From Septoria linicola (Eukaryota > Ascomycota > Dothideomycetes > Mycosphaerellales > Mycosphaerellaceae), in contig CP099422.1 of the NCBI GenBank assembly GCA_024114885.1, forward strand, positions 1,922,001 to 1,986,000: a stretch of DNA of 64,000 nucleotides, in the 5' to 3' direction. Positions 44,421 to 55,333 of the stretch are shown piece by piece; the stretch's first letter is position 1; every line of letters begins with the position of its first letter. The notes beneath the pieces are model-generated. The model saw only the letters and a program-made list of their open reading frames with translations, was not told where the DNA came from and ran no database searches. Both the position numbers and the translations under genes were made by a program.

Positions 44421-45660
44421 AGTATCGACAACCACACCTGGTACCCAACAACAGATACCACTACTTCACGACGACATCACCAGCGACCTTCTGAGGATTC
44501 ACGATCCCCATATCTCTCACGACACTCTACCACCATCGCGACCGACACAATATTCGATACCATCATCTGCCAACCACTTCCTAAAACCATCATCCACCAC
44601 TGGCATAATAGACGCTCCCGCCAACCACTATTACCAGGCATACCCGCAGCCGAACAAACCGACGAAGCCTTACATCGCGCCGATCTTGGAGTACAACAAG
44701 CAGACGTACTCCGCGGCCTACAAGAGTAAGACCGGCAACATCAGCGCTGCAGATGACAAGTCATGCACGTACAATCAAGCATTCGGCGCGAACACGCAGC
44801 AGACCACCAACAAGTCCAAAGGACAGAGCAAGGTAATGCTCGTGCTGACAGGAGAAGTCTCAGAGCACGTCGCAATCGCAGCGAAGTGGACGAAGAGAAC
44901 AGAGGACGACCCAGTGGCGAAGCTACGAGCGAAAACCAAGCAGTTAGGGTGACGTCTTCTCTCATGAAATGCTCCAACTCCAAGGTCCGGTCCTCATAAA
45001 CCCTCTCGGGCAAGGTTCCACGGATTCAATGACCGTCCGCGCACTGGAAGCCGCAGTGTAGGCGATTTGGATAGAGACATTGGCTTATGATGGACCGCTG
45101 ACCATTTCCTCAGATCACACTCTTCGCCACCATCATCGAGCACTGCCCTGAGGCGGTCTTGACCTTAAAACGAGCACTATCAGCAGCAGCGCGCGGACGA
45201 ACGAGCAGGACAAGATGGCATCGAGCAGCTGGGGTCGGAGCTCTCGAATGTCCATGTCCATGAGAAGGCCCTTAGGGTAGAAGATCTCTGCGATTACGAC
45301 GATGACAGAGGCTTCGCGATTCAGATACCGCCAAATCGTCCACAACCAGTGACCTGGCTGGCACTGTGCTGCCCAGCGTGCGAGTGGTCACCACTGTTTT
45401 CCAAGTATATGGCTGACAGATCTTGCTCACCACATCTGACACACTGACCATTAAGCGACAGATACACCCGCCTGTACGATCATTTTCTCGATCGCCACCA
45501 GCGTGAGCTGCCGACCCTGACTAGCAACACCAAGGCTAGCATCCGCCTCGGAAAGATTCGAAATGTGTGCAAGGTCTGGACCGTGGCTGCCATGCTAGAG
45601 TATGGACCACAAGAGGTCGAAGGATTGACAGAGATCGACACGGCCGCCATCCAGAACTGA
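44421..45660 (+). other. Unresolved multi-exon gene or gene remnant
   Basis: Several coding-like blocks are flanked by credible splice signals. Block 1 is open from the acceptor at ~44420 to 44952 (HYYQAYPQPNKPTKPYIAP, YNKQTYSAAYKSKTGNISAA). A second block in another frame reads DVFSHEMLQLQGPVLINPLG up to a possible donor at 45058, and its 56-bp intron ends CTGACCATTTCCTCAG at 45113. A later block reads RVEDLCDYDDDRGFAIQIPP and ends CEWSPLFSK at a GTATAT donor. It splices across ~60 bp to YTRLYDHFLDRHQRELPTLT and VCKVWTVAAMLEYGPQEVEG, with stop at 45658-45660. One frame change remains unexplained. No family was recognised, so it may be an active gene with an exon I cannot place, or a decaying one. 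Confidence 0.35.
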
Positions 45661-46049
45661 ATGAAAAGACCAATGCATGAAGCACACAGAAATGACAGTG
45701 TGACGAGAGGGACTGGCGTGGGAAAGTATAAGATATGCTCGAATAATTTTGCTCAGTAAGAAGTATTGCCGCCCCGCGGCACTTTCCAGCGACCATTCTT
45801 GCGTAGCTGCCTGGAAAGGCAGTGCTTTTTTTCGTCGTAATAAATCAATCATTTTCCCACACGCCGTAGGTCTCTTTACTTCGTCTCAATATCTTACACT
45901 TGCCGAATTGCACTCATCTCCTCGTTACTTCTCGAAAGTGCTCATCGTCTCCATCCCAGTCAACTGCAGCACCAGCTCCTCCCTGGCCCTACTGCGCTGC
46001 GCGGCGCTGCGCTGGGCGCTCGTATGCTTTTGACGGCTCGCGTGGGCCG
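45661..46049. other. Intergenic
   Basis: No supported gene was seen. Confidence 0.35.
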
Positions 46050-46660
46050 CCGCGGGCTACCTCTTCGTGGAACACGAAGTGCTGCATCACGCCGTTGGGA
46101 CCATCAGCCTCCATACGCGTGTGCTGGCCCGGCAGCTCAATTCATGCCACACGGATGGTCAAGAAGTTTTCGGTATTAACCTCTGCATCGGCCATGTTGC
46201 CGTGGTTGTCATCGACCCGCCCAGCATGCTTTGGCATGTGCCACCCTACGGATGCCGATGCGCTCATTGTCGAGCAGCACGGTCAGCTGCTTCTCCTGCG
46301 GCGTGACAGGACCAAACTGTTGCCTGCGAGGTTGGTCTTCAGGAAGAAGCAAAGGAACATGTACGCAACCCCAGCCTCATCGCGCAGACTGGCAGCCAGA
46401 ACCAGAAGCCCATGCACGGGGCGGAGCCACGAGTACACGACCTCGTCGAGTTTTGGCTGGAAAAGCGCTACCTTGCTGGTCCCATGGAGGAAAGCGTTGG
46501 CCGAGGGATCTTGGTGACGTGAGCCCAAGATCTGGTCTCCCAGATACATGTCTCTGAGGTTTCCGCCTTCGGGTGGCTGACCAGCGTCTGCTGGTATATT
46601 GGGCGACGAGCGAAGCCGATTGCGAGTCGCGAGGAGCGTGAAAGTGTCAACGCTCGACAA
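46050..46660 (-). pseudogene. Possible decayed coding region with frame changes and a stop
   Basis: Reading leftward on the minus strand, protein-like text appears in shifting frames. First comes an open block 46660-46283 (GGNLRDMYLGDQILGSRHQD, LHGTSKVALFQPKLDEVVYS). Then, one frame over, GPVTPQEKQLTVLLDNERIG and IRRVAHAKACWAG. Then, in another frame, VDDNHGNMADAEVNTENFLT, a TGA, and IELPGQHTRMEADGPNGVMQ with HFVFHEEVARGGP. No splice sites were found that join these. The pattern suggests a frameshifted relic, but no homologue is recognised, so the call is tentative. Confidence 0.3.
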
Positions 46661-47544
46661 TGAATTCGTAATGGAGTGTGTTGGTATGTGTTGTTAGATG
46701 TCGAGTCAATGCTTGTGTGAGGTGTCGCCATTGAAAACGCGAAGGTTTCCAGGACGAGCGGCGGTATTAAGACGGTGGTCGGAATGGATTCGCGATATTC
46801 ATGGGCTGCTAAGTTGTTCCGCATCTGCCAATCAGTCACGCGTAAGCTGTGCGTTTTCCATATTTGCCTATCCCGAACCGTACTGACTTTCGTTATTCAG
46901 CTTGGGGCTCAACTGCCCTAGATCAGCCGCGCACACCGCACAATGCTGAGGCGTGCTGCCATCGTCATGGAAGCTCACCTCTCGACAGGTTGAATGGAGT
47001 GTCTCATTGCTAAGGGCATGCGCCAAGAGATCAGATATACAAAGGCGGACATTCAGAGCGACCAACAGCGTTGAACAGCGTTCAAGGTCTGTAGATGTCG
47101 ACGTAGACGCCATCGACGAGCACACCAATCGCTTCGGCACTGTTACGATCATCATCACTGTTCAAAGTGCCCTCTGGATCGTGGAGTGCCTGTAGAAGAA
47201 TGTATTAGGCTTTCAAGCTCGTTTCCAGACTCGTTTCCAGGAGGCAGCGTCCTTGTTGACTGCTAGGAAACGAGGTTCTTTCACACCGTTCGCCAAATTG
47301 TCGCGCGTTGTCGAGAAGCTCTCCCGAAGTTTCACGAGATATTCAGACGATATCGAGCAGCTTGCGATTGCGATGACGATTCCTGCGGTGATCTAAAGAC
47401 TCTGGAAAAAGACATTAGCAGATGACATCGAGCCACTTTGTGTGGATTCAGCCAGCATCAGAACGACTTGTACACGCTTCGAGCTTTTGGATGCGCCACT
47501 TGCCGAGAGCGTTTTGTTTTGCTGCTCTGTCTGGTGAAGTATGA
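46661..47544. other. Intergenic
   Basis: No supported gene was seen. Short open frames on both strands lack coding character. Confidence 0.4.
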
Positions 47545-48263
47545 TCACACCTTCCTCAACGCTACATGGTGTATCTGGACTTTCTCCACCTCTTTCATCA
47601 ACTGCGGCATGTACTTTTTGTATGTCCCACTATCCCTGAACGCCTGGTGCGCTTCTATGCTCTCCCAGCCGACCACCAAGACCACGGCGTTCCCTTTGAT
47701 ATCCCCAAACTCAACCTCCTCGTGTGTGATTCCCACCGCGCTCGCGATCGGTGTCGCGCCCGACTCTTTTCCCGCTGCTTTTCGGAAAGCTTGGAATATT
47801 TCCAGACATCCTCCGGGAGGCTCATGGTCAAAATTGAATAAAGCTATTTCCATGACCGGTGCGTCCATTGCTCGTTGCACCTCATCGTGGGGTTCGAGAT
47901 CGACATGGTACATATAACCTGCTCCAGTGAAGATTGAGCTTATACTCTCAGCGACTGCCTTGTAGTCTGGTTGTCGGAGGGTAGAAATGTGCGCTTCCAT
48001 GCTATCCCATACTTATTATCCTCGTCAGCCCTGCCTACCTTCCGTAATAACAAACAAGCATAGTACCTACTTATGACAGCAACCAGGTCGCTGGGACTTT
48101 CAGCTATTGTCCCATAAGATGTAGCGTGATATCCTTTCTGCCGGACGATTTCGTCTGACCATTCTTTGATCCTGAGGGCCGCTTCGGAATTTGGATCGTC
48201 CGCGATGGAGTCCATGGTGACCCCATCGATCAAAGGAAAGCCTGCGATCTCCGTGGTAGGCAT
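47545..48263 (-). CDS. Duplicated dimeric alpha/beta-barrel (ABM/Dabb-like) protein
   Basis: Exons are 48071-48263 and 47545-48011 (59-bp intron), giving 219 aa from MPTTEIAGFPLIDGVTMDSI. Two related halves are visible. The first runs through GYHATSYGTIAESPSDLVAV and IIWDSMEAHISTLRQPDYKA. The second runs through NFDHEPPGGCLEIFQAFRKA, HEEVEFGDIKGNAVVLVVGW and ESIEAHQAFRDSGTYKKYMP. The pattern V..WxS.EAH....... in each half is typical of antibiotic-biosynthesis-monooxygenase or stress-responsive barrel domains. Such proteins may act as cofactor-free oxygenases or cyclases in secondary metabolism, or have unknown roles. It sits beside CoA-transferase, P450 and IPMDH genes. Confidence 0.7.
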
Positions 48264-49428
48264 ATCTGGAGTTCCAATGTGGTATATAGCCAACGAAGCA
48301 GCACGCGACAGCAGGTCTGGCTGCAAATTCCTTTCACTTGCAGCTCAGGATGATCTCAGGCTGGACCCACCTCCTGTTGGGGATCCAGGAACCCGTAAGT
48401 TAGTTCTGGTTTCATGCATCCTGTGCATAGTTGTAGCCGAGGCTGTGGAGCATGAGGAGAAGCCCCAAACATGTCGGGAGGCTGCCCTGAAAGACTGCGA
48501 GGGAGTTGATGTCTTTCCGAGCATCATAACTCACGACAGACAGGCCAAGCAGAAGACAAGATGGAAGTCGTCGGTCACGGCCCGGACGTAAAAGCGGATC
48601 ACCTGTGAAACCTTGCCTGTGGACTTGACTCGTGGGTTTCTGTCGTGCAGACACCACATCATGAATATCAAGAGAATGACAAAGAATGAGCATGCCATTG
48701 GTTGACCGCACTTGCACCACCGACGTCCTCTGGCGACGTCTCCACAGCTTAATACTACGGCCGATATCGTCGTGATATGTCTGTGGCCAAGCCTAGTTCT
48801 ACGCCGACCTGGAGGCATGTAAACGGCCACCGGCATCTGCTGTCGAGTTAGTCTACCAGTACTCACCATGAAGCTAAGTTCAGCCTGGAGAGCAATACAC
48901 TACCACTAGTTAGACTTGCCGCCATGCACAATACTACTCCCGCATTGGCTAGCGTTCCGCAGTCAGCAGCTCAGTATGTTTAAACTGGCAGCAGCTGGCT
49001 GTGAGACTACGAGGTCGATAATGACATCCTCTCTACAACTGCACAAGCTGCCTGGAGGTCCATCGACACTGGATCTAGAGCTTCTCATCCCCAGACAACA
49101 CCGCCGATGTATCCTTAATGCGCTCTACTTTCAATTCACGGGTCACGATCGGCAATACCGACACACCTCACCCGAGGTGTTGAAGAACCGATAAGCTCTG
49201 GCAAGTGGGGCTGTTACAGCTCTAGCTGACTGTGCTTGACAGCTTCTGCTCGACTCATGAGTTGGTTTGTATACATATCGCACGTACCGTACGACTTCTG
49301 AAAGTTGGTCACTACCAACAAAAGCTGTTACCTGATCACATCTGCGGCGCCGGCTTCGTTGAGAAAGTGGATTCGACGTTGATCAAGACGACTCACCATC
49401 TTTTCAGCGACCACATATAGAACTCTCA
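48264..49428. other. Divergent intergenic region
   Basis: These 1.17 kb separate the barrel-protein gene and the CoA-transferase gene. No supported gene was seen; short frames lack coding character. Confidence 0.4.
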
Positions 49429-51206
49429 ATGGGCTCTGTTGAGTCAGATGGAAGCTACTCGGTGCCCTCAGAGACCCAGAAGATCTTCGAGAAGGGGATA
49501 CTCAACAACGATCTGATTCCAACGCTGCCATGGGAGATCAAGGCTGCAGGCAAGCATGTCCGCTTCACAGGCAACGATGCACCCAGCATACCGATCAATT
49601 GGCGATTTGCTGAGAGCGCTGCTGCATTGAAAGCATTCGAAGCAAGCATGCTCAATGTGCTTCGTTATAGGAAGTACGGGAGCAAGATCTCGGAGGTCAA
49701 CATCAACACCGACCATGCTTCGTTGTTTGTCATGTCGCCTTTCTTGGCGAAAGTGATCGAGGGCGGCGAGGTCAAGGACTGCAATGTGTTCTCGCCAGCA
49801 GTAGGTGAGAAGTATGGCATCCGGGACTGTGACCTTCACAGAGCTTCGGCATCGACGCAGCGCCTGCTGGCTACCAACATCTATAAGACAAAGGACGGCA
49901 GATGCTATCATGTGCATGGCAGTATGAATCCAGAGCCGACTTTGACAGCGCTCGATATGGATCTCGAAGGTCAGGCAGGTGAAGAGTACGAGACGATTGC
50001 ACGAAAGTTTCAAGAAGTTGTCGGTCAATATGATTCCCAAGAGCTTGACTCGCTTATGAACGACAAGTACAAACAAGCAGGGACTATTTGTCATTCGACA
50101 GAGGAGTTCTGGCAGACTGAGCACGGAAAGGCGAATGCTCACGTAGGGCTCTATGAGCTCAAGCGATCGGCAGACCATAACCAACCTGCCGCTTGGTGGC
50201 CAGAACACGACTCCTTCCCTTCGTCTCCATCGAGACCTCTGGCAGGGCTCAAAGTAGTCGACCTGACCAGAGTCATCGCCGCCCCAGCGCTGACTCGCGG
50301 TTTAGCAGAGATGGGTGCAAGTGTGATGCGTGTCACATCGCCTGAAGTGACAGACCTTTCGGGTGTTCACCAGGATCTGAACTGGGGCAAATGGACTGCC
50401 CATCTTCATCTCAAAACGGAAGAGGATCGTAAGCAGTTGATTGGATTGATCAAAGAGGCAGATGTAGTAGTCGAAGGTTATCGACCAGGTGTGATGGAGA
50501 AGTATGGTCTGAGTCGTACCGACATCTTCAAGCTCCTTGAAGATCGTGATCGAGGAGTAATCCATGTCAAGGAGAACTGCTACGGCTGGAATGGACCTTG
50601 GCAAGGAAGGAGTGGCTGGCAACAGATCAGCGATGCTTGTTGTGGAGTTTCGTTGGCATATGGAAAGGCAATGGGTCTGGACGAGGCCGTGACGCCCGTC
50701 TTTCCCAATTCTGATTATTGGTAAGTATCTCAACATCACAGCAAAAGTGGCAAGACTGACCGGGAAATAGCACTGGCATAGCAGGCACAACCGCTGTCCT
50801 CCACGCTCTCATCCGTCGAGCCGAAGAAGGTGGCTCTTTCGGTGTGGACGTTGCACTGAACTACTACTCGCAATGGCTCGTTAGATCTGTTGGCGAATAT
50901 CCCAAGGACGTATGGAGCGAGCTGTGGCAGAGACATGGCTCACCAGTCTACCGGAGCTACCACAACATGGGCTATCTACTGCCGAGCATGCTAGGACTAC
51001 TGCATAAGCATGACGCAAAGACCTTATTCAAGCCCGAGTTCTTCGAGCGCAGGAATTCCAAAGCCGTCGGATTCGAGTTTGTTCAACTAAAACCTGTTGC
51101 CCAGTTTGTGGACGATGTGAAGCTGGAATACAACGTTGGCACGCGTGGAAATGGATACGACAAGCCGCACTGGCCTGCTGATCTGAGGACAGAAGTTGTT
51201 GCGTGA
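49429..51206 (+). CDS. CaiB/BaiF family (type III) CoA-transferase-like protein
   Basis: Exons are 49429-50720 and 50771-51206, giving 575 aa. The intron splits Tyr-Cys in NSDYCTGIAGTTAVLHALIR. The hallmark class III block is PLAGLKVVDLTRVIAAPALT then RGLAEMGASVMRVTSPEVTD, followed by DLNWGKWTAHLHLKTEEDRK, DVVVEGYRPGVMEKYGL and GVIHVKENCYGWNGPW. The N-terminal ~270 residues form a degenerate first half (VFSPAVGEKYGIRDCDLHRA), as in the long fungal CaiB/BaiF proteins. The usual catalytic Asp of the family cannot be placed with certainty. The expected activity is transfer of CoA between carboxylic acids; the substrate is unknown. The 3' end lies about 100 bp from that of the P450 gene. Confidence 0.85.
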
Positions 51207-51308
51207 GCAAGGAGGTGTGTACAGCTCCGTATTATGTACTTGTCCGGCCTAGTCATCAAAGTCGTTACGAATTCTTGCATACATGTCTGAGTGGTGTGTC
51301 GGGATCGT

Positions 51309-53049
51309 CTATATGTGAACACTGTTGGACATCGCAGGGTGTCTAGCGGCACCGCCACGCGGAGTCAAGATCACTTTCGTACCTTTCAAACTCGTGCATG
51401 TGAGCGTGAGGAATTCTCTCCATGGCTCGGGGTCGCACCCCTCGAGTCCACTGAAAGCTTGGCACAGTCGAACTGTTGTGTAGCTAGCCTCAGTAAGGGC
51501 GAATTGTTGTCCGAGGCAGATGCGAGCACCACCATTGAATGCTACATTCAGGTATTAGTGGTCAGCCAGATGACTGGAACGTGATGACTTACGTAGATAC
51601 TCCCATCCAGGACGCAAACCTTTCTTTCCAGTTTCGGGATCATCGAGCCATCTCTCAGGCTTGAACTCCTCTGCATCCTCGCCATAGTAGTCCTTCCGCC
51701 TATGCATTGCATACACGTTCCATGCCATGATCTCGCCCTTCGGGATAAAGACTGGTGCGCGTCCATCGGGACCGCCACCTACGGGTAAAGTGGTGTCCTC
51801 GAGCGCCTCTCTGCTATTCATAGGGACGACTGGGTGCAGTCGCAAGGACTCATTGAGCAGCGCCTTCAAGTATTTGAGCTCTTTGAGTTGCTCAAACGTC
51901 GGTCGAGCGCCCTTCAGCTGAGCAACGTCTGCTTGCAATTTCTCCCAAATGTCTGGCCGCTTACCAAGGAAGAACCACGCGTTGGAGAGCAGACTTGCAG
52001 TTGTGTCCCTGCCGGCGAGCAAGATGTTGAGCAGTTCAGATCGAATTCTGACAGGATCCGTCGTTTGTCGGACAAGCTCGTCGATGAATACGTATCGACC
52101 ATTCTGATCTGCGGTGCTCTTCTCAGCCAGCAGTTGATCTCGCTTTGCCAGTCCCTTTTGCACGTAGTAGTCCACAAAGTCGTGAACAAATGTCTTGTCC
52201 TTTTGAAATTGCTTGTTAGCTGGGAACAATTTGGCCCAGGCTCCCCATCGAGAGAGGTTGGCAATGAAGTCTTGGCTGTTTGTGAACGATTCGGCAAATC
52301 CGTCGTTGCTAGCGTTAGTGAGCGACTCGGTAGATTCGCCGAACAGGAATTCCGTAGCACTGTCGATAGTGAGACGGAAGAAACGCTCCGACAAATCAAC
52401 CACTTGTCCCGGCTTGATAGTTTCGATGAGACGTGACACGTGTTTCTCGAATGTTTCGACATCACCGACTTGGGATCTCACGAAACTTGGTCGCAACATC
52501 TCGCGTGAGTGCTTCCATTCTGCGCCATCGGTCGTGAAGATGCCTGCAGTTGATATTAGTGTGCGTTGAGGCCACGATCGCGAACACTCCTACCATCACC
52601 AAGCAGGGGACGGAAACCAGTCTTCCGACGCTTTCCAAGTGACCACTTCTTGTGGTCAATGGCCTGGATCGTCTTCAGGTTCTCGGATCTGGAAGCAAAT
52701 TAGTCATTCTCGAGGGACATGGCTTGACGGCGTCTTACTCAGTCGTGACATGCATATGGCGACCCAAGGCAGTAAGCTGGAAAGTGTTGGCCTTGATTTC
52801 TTGGAAACGCCTATGTCCTAGCTCCAGAATGATGTGACTTTTCAATGCTGCGATGTTCTCGAAGAACAAATCAAGTCCGTAGATTGGATCCTTTTGCGGC
52901 CATCTCGGAGCATCTAACACGCCTTTCTCTCGCTTCAAGGCTCTGCGTCTACTCCAGAGGTCTAAAGCGGTGTAAGCATAGTACACCAGGTACACAACTG
53001 CCAAGCCGAAGGCGGCTTTCGTGGTAGTGTGCGATTGAGCGATCTCCAT
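51309..53049 (-). CDS. Cytochrome P450, CYP52-like
   Basis: Exons are 52739-53049, 52594-52688, 51593-52543 and 51309-51541, giving 529 aa. All introns are GT-AG and 49-51 bp. An N-terminal membrane anchor (KAAFGLAVVYLVYYAYTALD) is followed by LLGDGIFTTDGAEWKHSREM then LRPSFVR, as in CYP52/alkane hydroxylases. I-helix: LLAGRDTTAS. ExxR: NESLRLHP. PERF-like: FKPERW. Heme loop: PFNGGARICLGQQFAL, with the thiolate Cys. It resembles fatty-acid/alkane omega-hydroxylases, but fungal clusters also use this clan for tailoring. It probably sits in the ER membrane and uses a CPR partner. Confidence 0.92.
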
Positions 53050-53682
53050 GGCCTTGGAAGTCAAGCAGACCGTGCTATACAGATGCAAAGGAGGTGAACA
53101 TAGATGCAAGTAAGCGTGATGGCAGAGAAGCTGAGAGGCGGATGATAACGAGGAGGCGACTGTGCGAAATGCGATGCCTGGAATCAGGAACAGGCTGGGA
53201 GCTCAGCTCGTGCGCTGGCCAACCGGAAGAGATGCTCCTCGGTCACGCACTGGCTTACGAGCATCCAAGGCGGTTTTCAGCTTCGCTCACGGCCGAGAGA
53301 AAGCGCCTTCGAAAGGTTGACTGGTGGTCGAAGTCTCTCGTGCCCGCACGGTCGGCCTTTCACATTGCTTTCTCCGTTCTGCCCTGCCAAGGAATCGCCT
53401 CCCTCCCTCCTCAAGTGATCCGCAGTCTCTCCTGCTTCACGCGTCTCTCATTGTGCACGTGGGACTGAATGTCGCTCTTGTTGGAGACAATGCGCGAGCG
53501 CTGCGTTCGGAACGATACTTGGCATGCTATCTAATTGAGTCCGGCGACATTCTGAGATGGCTGCCCTTCTACGTGTAGAATTGGCTGTACCCATCGGATC
53601 CCACGAGAGTCCGGAGTTCTGCTAAGAGAAATGATCATGCTGCCTAGAGATAGTCACCGCCAGGCCGAGACTATGGGCCACA
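53050..53682. other. Intergenic
   Basis: This is the P450 promoter region and the 3' flank of the IPMDH gene. No other gene was seen. Confidence 0.45.
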
Positions 53683-54909
53683 TTATACTCCCAACAAACG
53701 CTTGACTTCGCCCTGGATCGCCTCACTCATATCTCTCGTGGTCGCTTTACCACCAAGATCACCTGTCCGTATCTCCAAGCCGCCGTCTTTCTTGGAGTCT
53801 AGCACTTTAGCCACTGCTTGCTCGATAATGTCTGCCTCATGGTGCATATTGAAGGAGTATCGCAGCATCATCGCAAGACTTAGCACTTGGGCTACTGGGT
53901 TGGCTAGGCCTTTGCCAGAGATATCAGGCGCACTTCCGTGCACAGGCTCATAAAGACCCATAACGCCACCGACGCTGTTCTGACCAAGACTTGTCCCTGG
54001 CGCGCCTGCGAGACTGGCACTAGGAAGCAGCCCAAGGCTACCAGTCAACCCTCCAGATTCGTCGCTCAGAATGTCGCCGAAGGTATTATCAGTCACGATC
54101 ACTCCGTTGAATGCTGTCGGCTTGGTAATGAATAGCATTGCCAACGAATCTGCCAACTGGTGTTGTAGTTTCACAGTTGGGAACTCCTTCTCGAAGATTT
54201 CGGTCACGATTCTCCGCCAAACTCGAGAGTTCGCCAATACATTGGCTTTGTCGACGCTGAAAACTGGCTGAGGCGGATCGGTCTGCAGGGCGAGCGCACC
54301 TGCAACACGAGCGACTCGCTCGATTTCTGGCCTGCTGTACTCCCATGGATCGCATGCATAGTCGGCTTGCTCAATCTTCTCGCCGTAGTAAGCACCGCCA
54401 CAGTTCTCTCGGATAAGCATGAAGTCCACGCCTTCTATGATTTCGCGCTTGATTGGAGACCAGTCAATCATCGTCTTTGAAGCGAACTTGCAAGGGCGAA
54501 GGTTGGCAAAGATCTAACGGGAGATCAGTAAATTGCACGATGCAACTGGAGTGTACGCTATACATACTTGCATCCTTTTGCGTATCCTCAGGAGTCCGCT
54601 TTCTGGGTTCGGCTGAGCTGTACCCCATTCTGGACCACCAGCAGAGCCGAAGAAGACAGCATCGGCTTGCTCACATTTCTGTAGTACTGCTTCTGTAACG
54701 GAGTCCTTGTGCTTATCCAATGCACACCCACCACAAAGGTCGAAGTCGCGCTGGAATCGAGCTCCAGTGGCTGCCTCGATGATATCAAGCACTTTCAATG
54801 CTTCCGCAACAACTTCAGGGCCGATATGATCTCCAGGAAGCACCACAATCTTCCCTCCTCTGGCTGCTGGCTTCACAGTCGGCCCATTGGCTCCGGCGTT
54901 GGCAGACAT
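53683..54909 (-). CDS. 3-isopropylmalate dehydrogenase (LEU2-type)
   Basis: Exons are 54568-54909 and 53683-54513 (54-bp intron), giving 390 aa from MSANAGANGPTVKPAARGG. Family motifs are IVVLPGDHIGPEVVAEALKV, DAVFFGSAGGPEWG, MLIRENCGGAYYGEK, SVDKANVLANSRVWR, LADSLAMLFITKPTAFNGVI, VTDNTFGDILSDESGGLTGS, LYEPVHGSAPDISGKGLANP and EIRTGDLGGKATTRDMSEAI. It oxidatively decarboxylates 3-isopropylmalate with NAD+ in leucine synthesis. The N-terminal ~18 residues are not an obvious mitochondrial leader. Its place next to a P450 and CoA-transferase leaves open whether it is the only LEU2 or a cluster paralogue for chain extension or target protection. Confidence 0.92.
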
Positions 54910-55333
54910 GTTCGAGAATTGACCGTCAATGACCAGGAATAGCAGCAATACTCAGACCACGGTTTGGAAGTTCCAAGGATAGTGCACTATCTCATGGCGT
55001 ATAGACTTCTCGAGACGCAGCCGTTGCCCACTATCCCAAGAAGTGGAGGACACCCACCCCGCCCACGGCTCCGTCATCGGTGCTTAGTCGCCAAGCTCCA
55101 GCTTCACGCGCATCCCGAAACCGGTGTCGTTGTTGTCCACTTAGACATTAAACAATGCACTGATGCATGTGAGAGCAATGATAGTCGTGGTGCTCCCAAC
55201 CTAACTTCATCGTCGACCGGATTGCCATAACAGGCCTCTAAAATGGCCAATGCTCTGGGCATTCGTGGCCCCCACACAGTCCAGCCGCTTGGGGCCGGCT
55301 CATGCAACCAATCATCCTTGAACGTATTCGGGA
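54910..55333. other. Intergenic
   Basis: This is the promoter of the IPMDH gene and the 3' flank of the F-box-like gene. No other gene was seen. Confidence 0.45.

Noticed and set aside
45900..46517. 205-codon plus-strand frame
   Set aside because: No coding character. It lies antisense to the more protein-like minus-strand relic.
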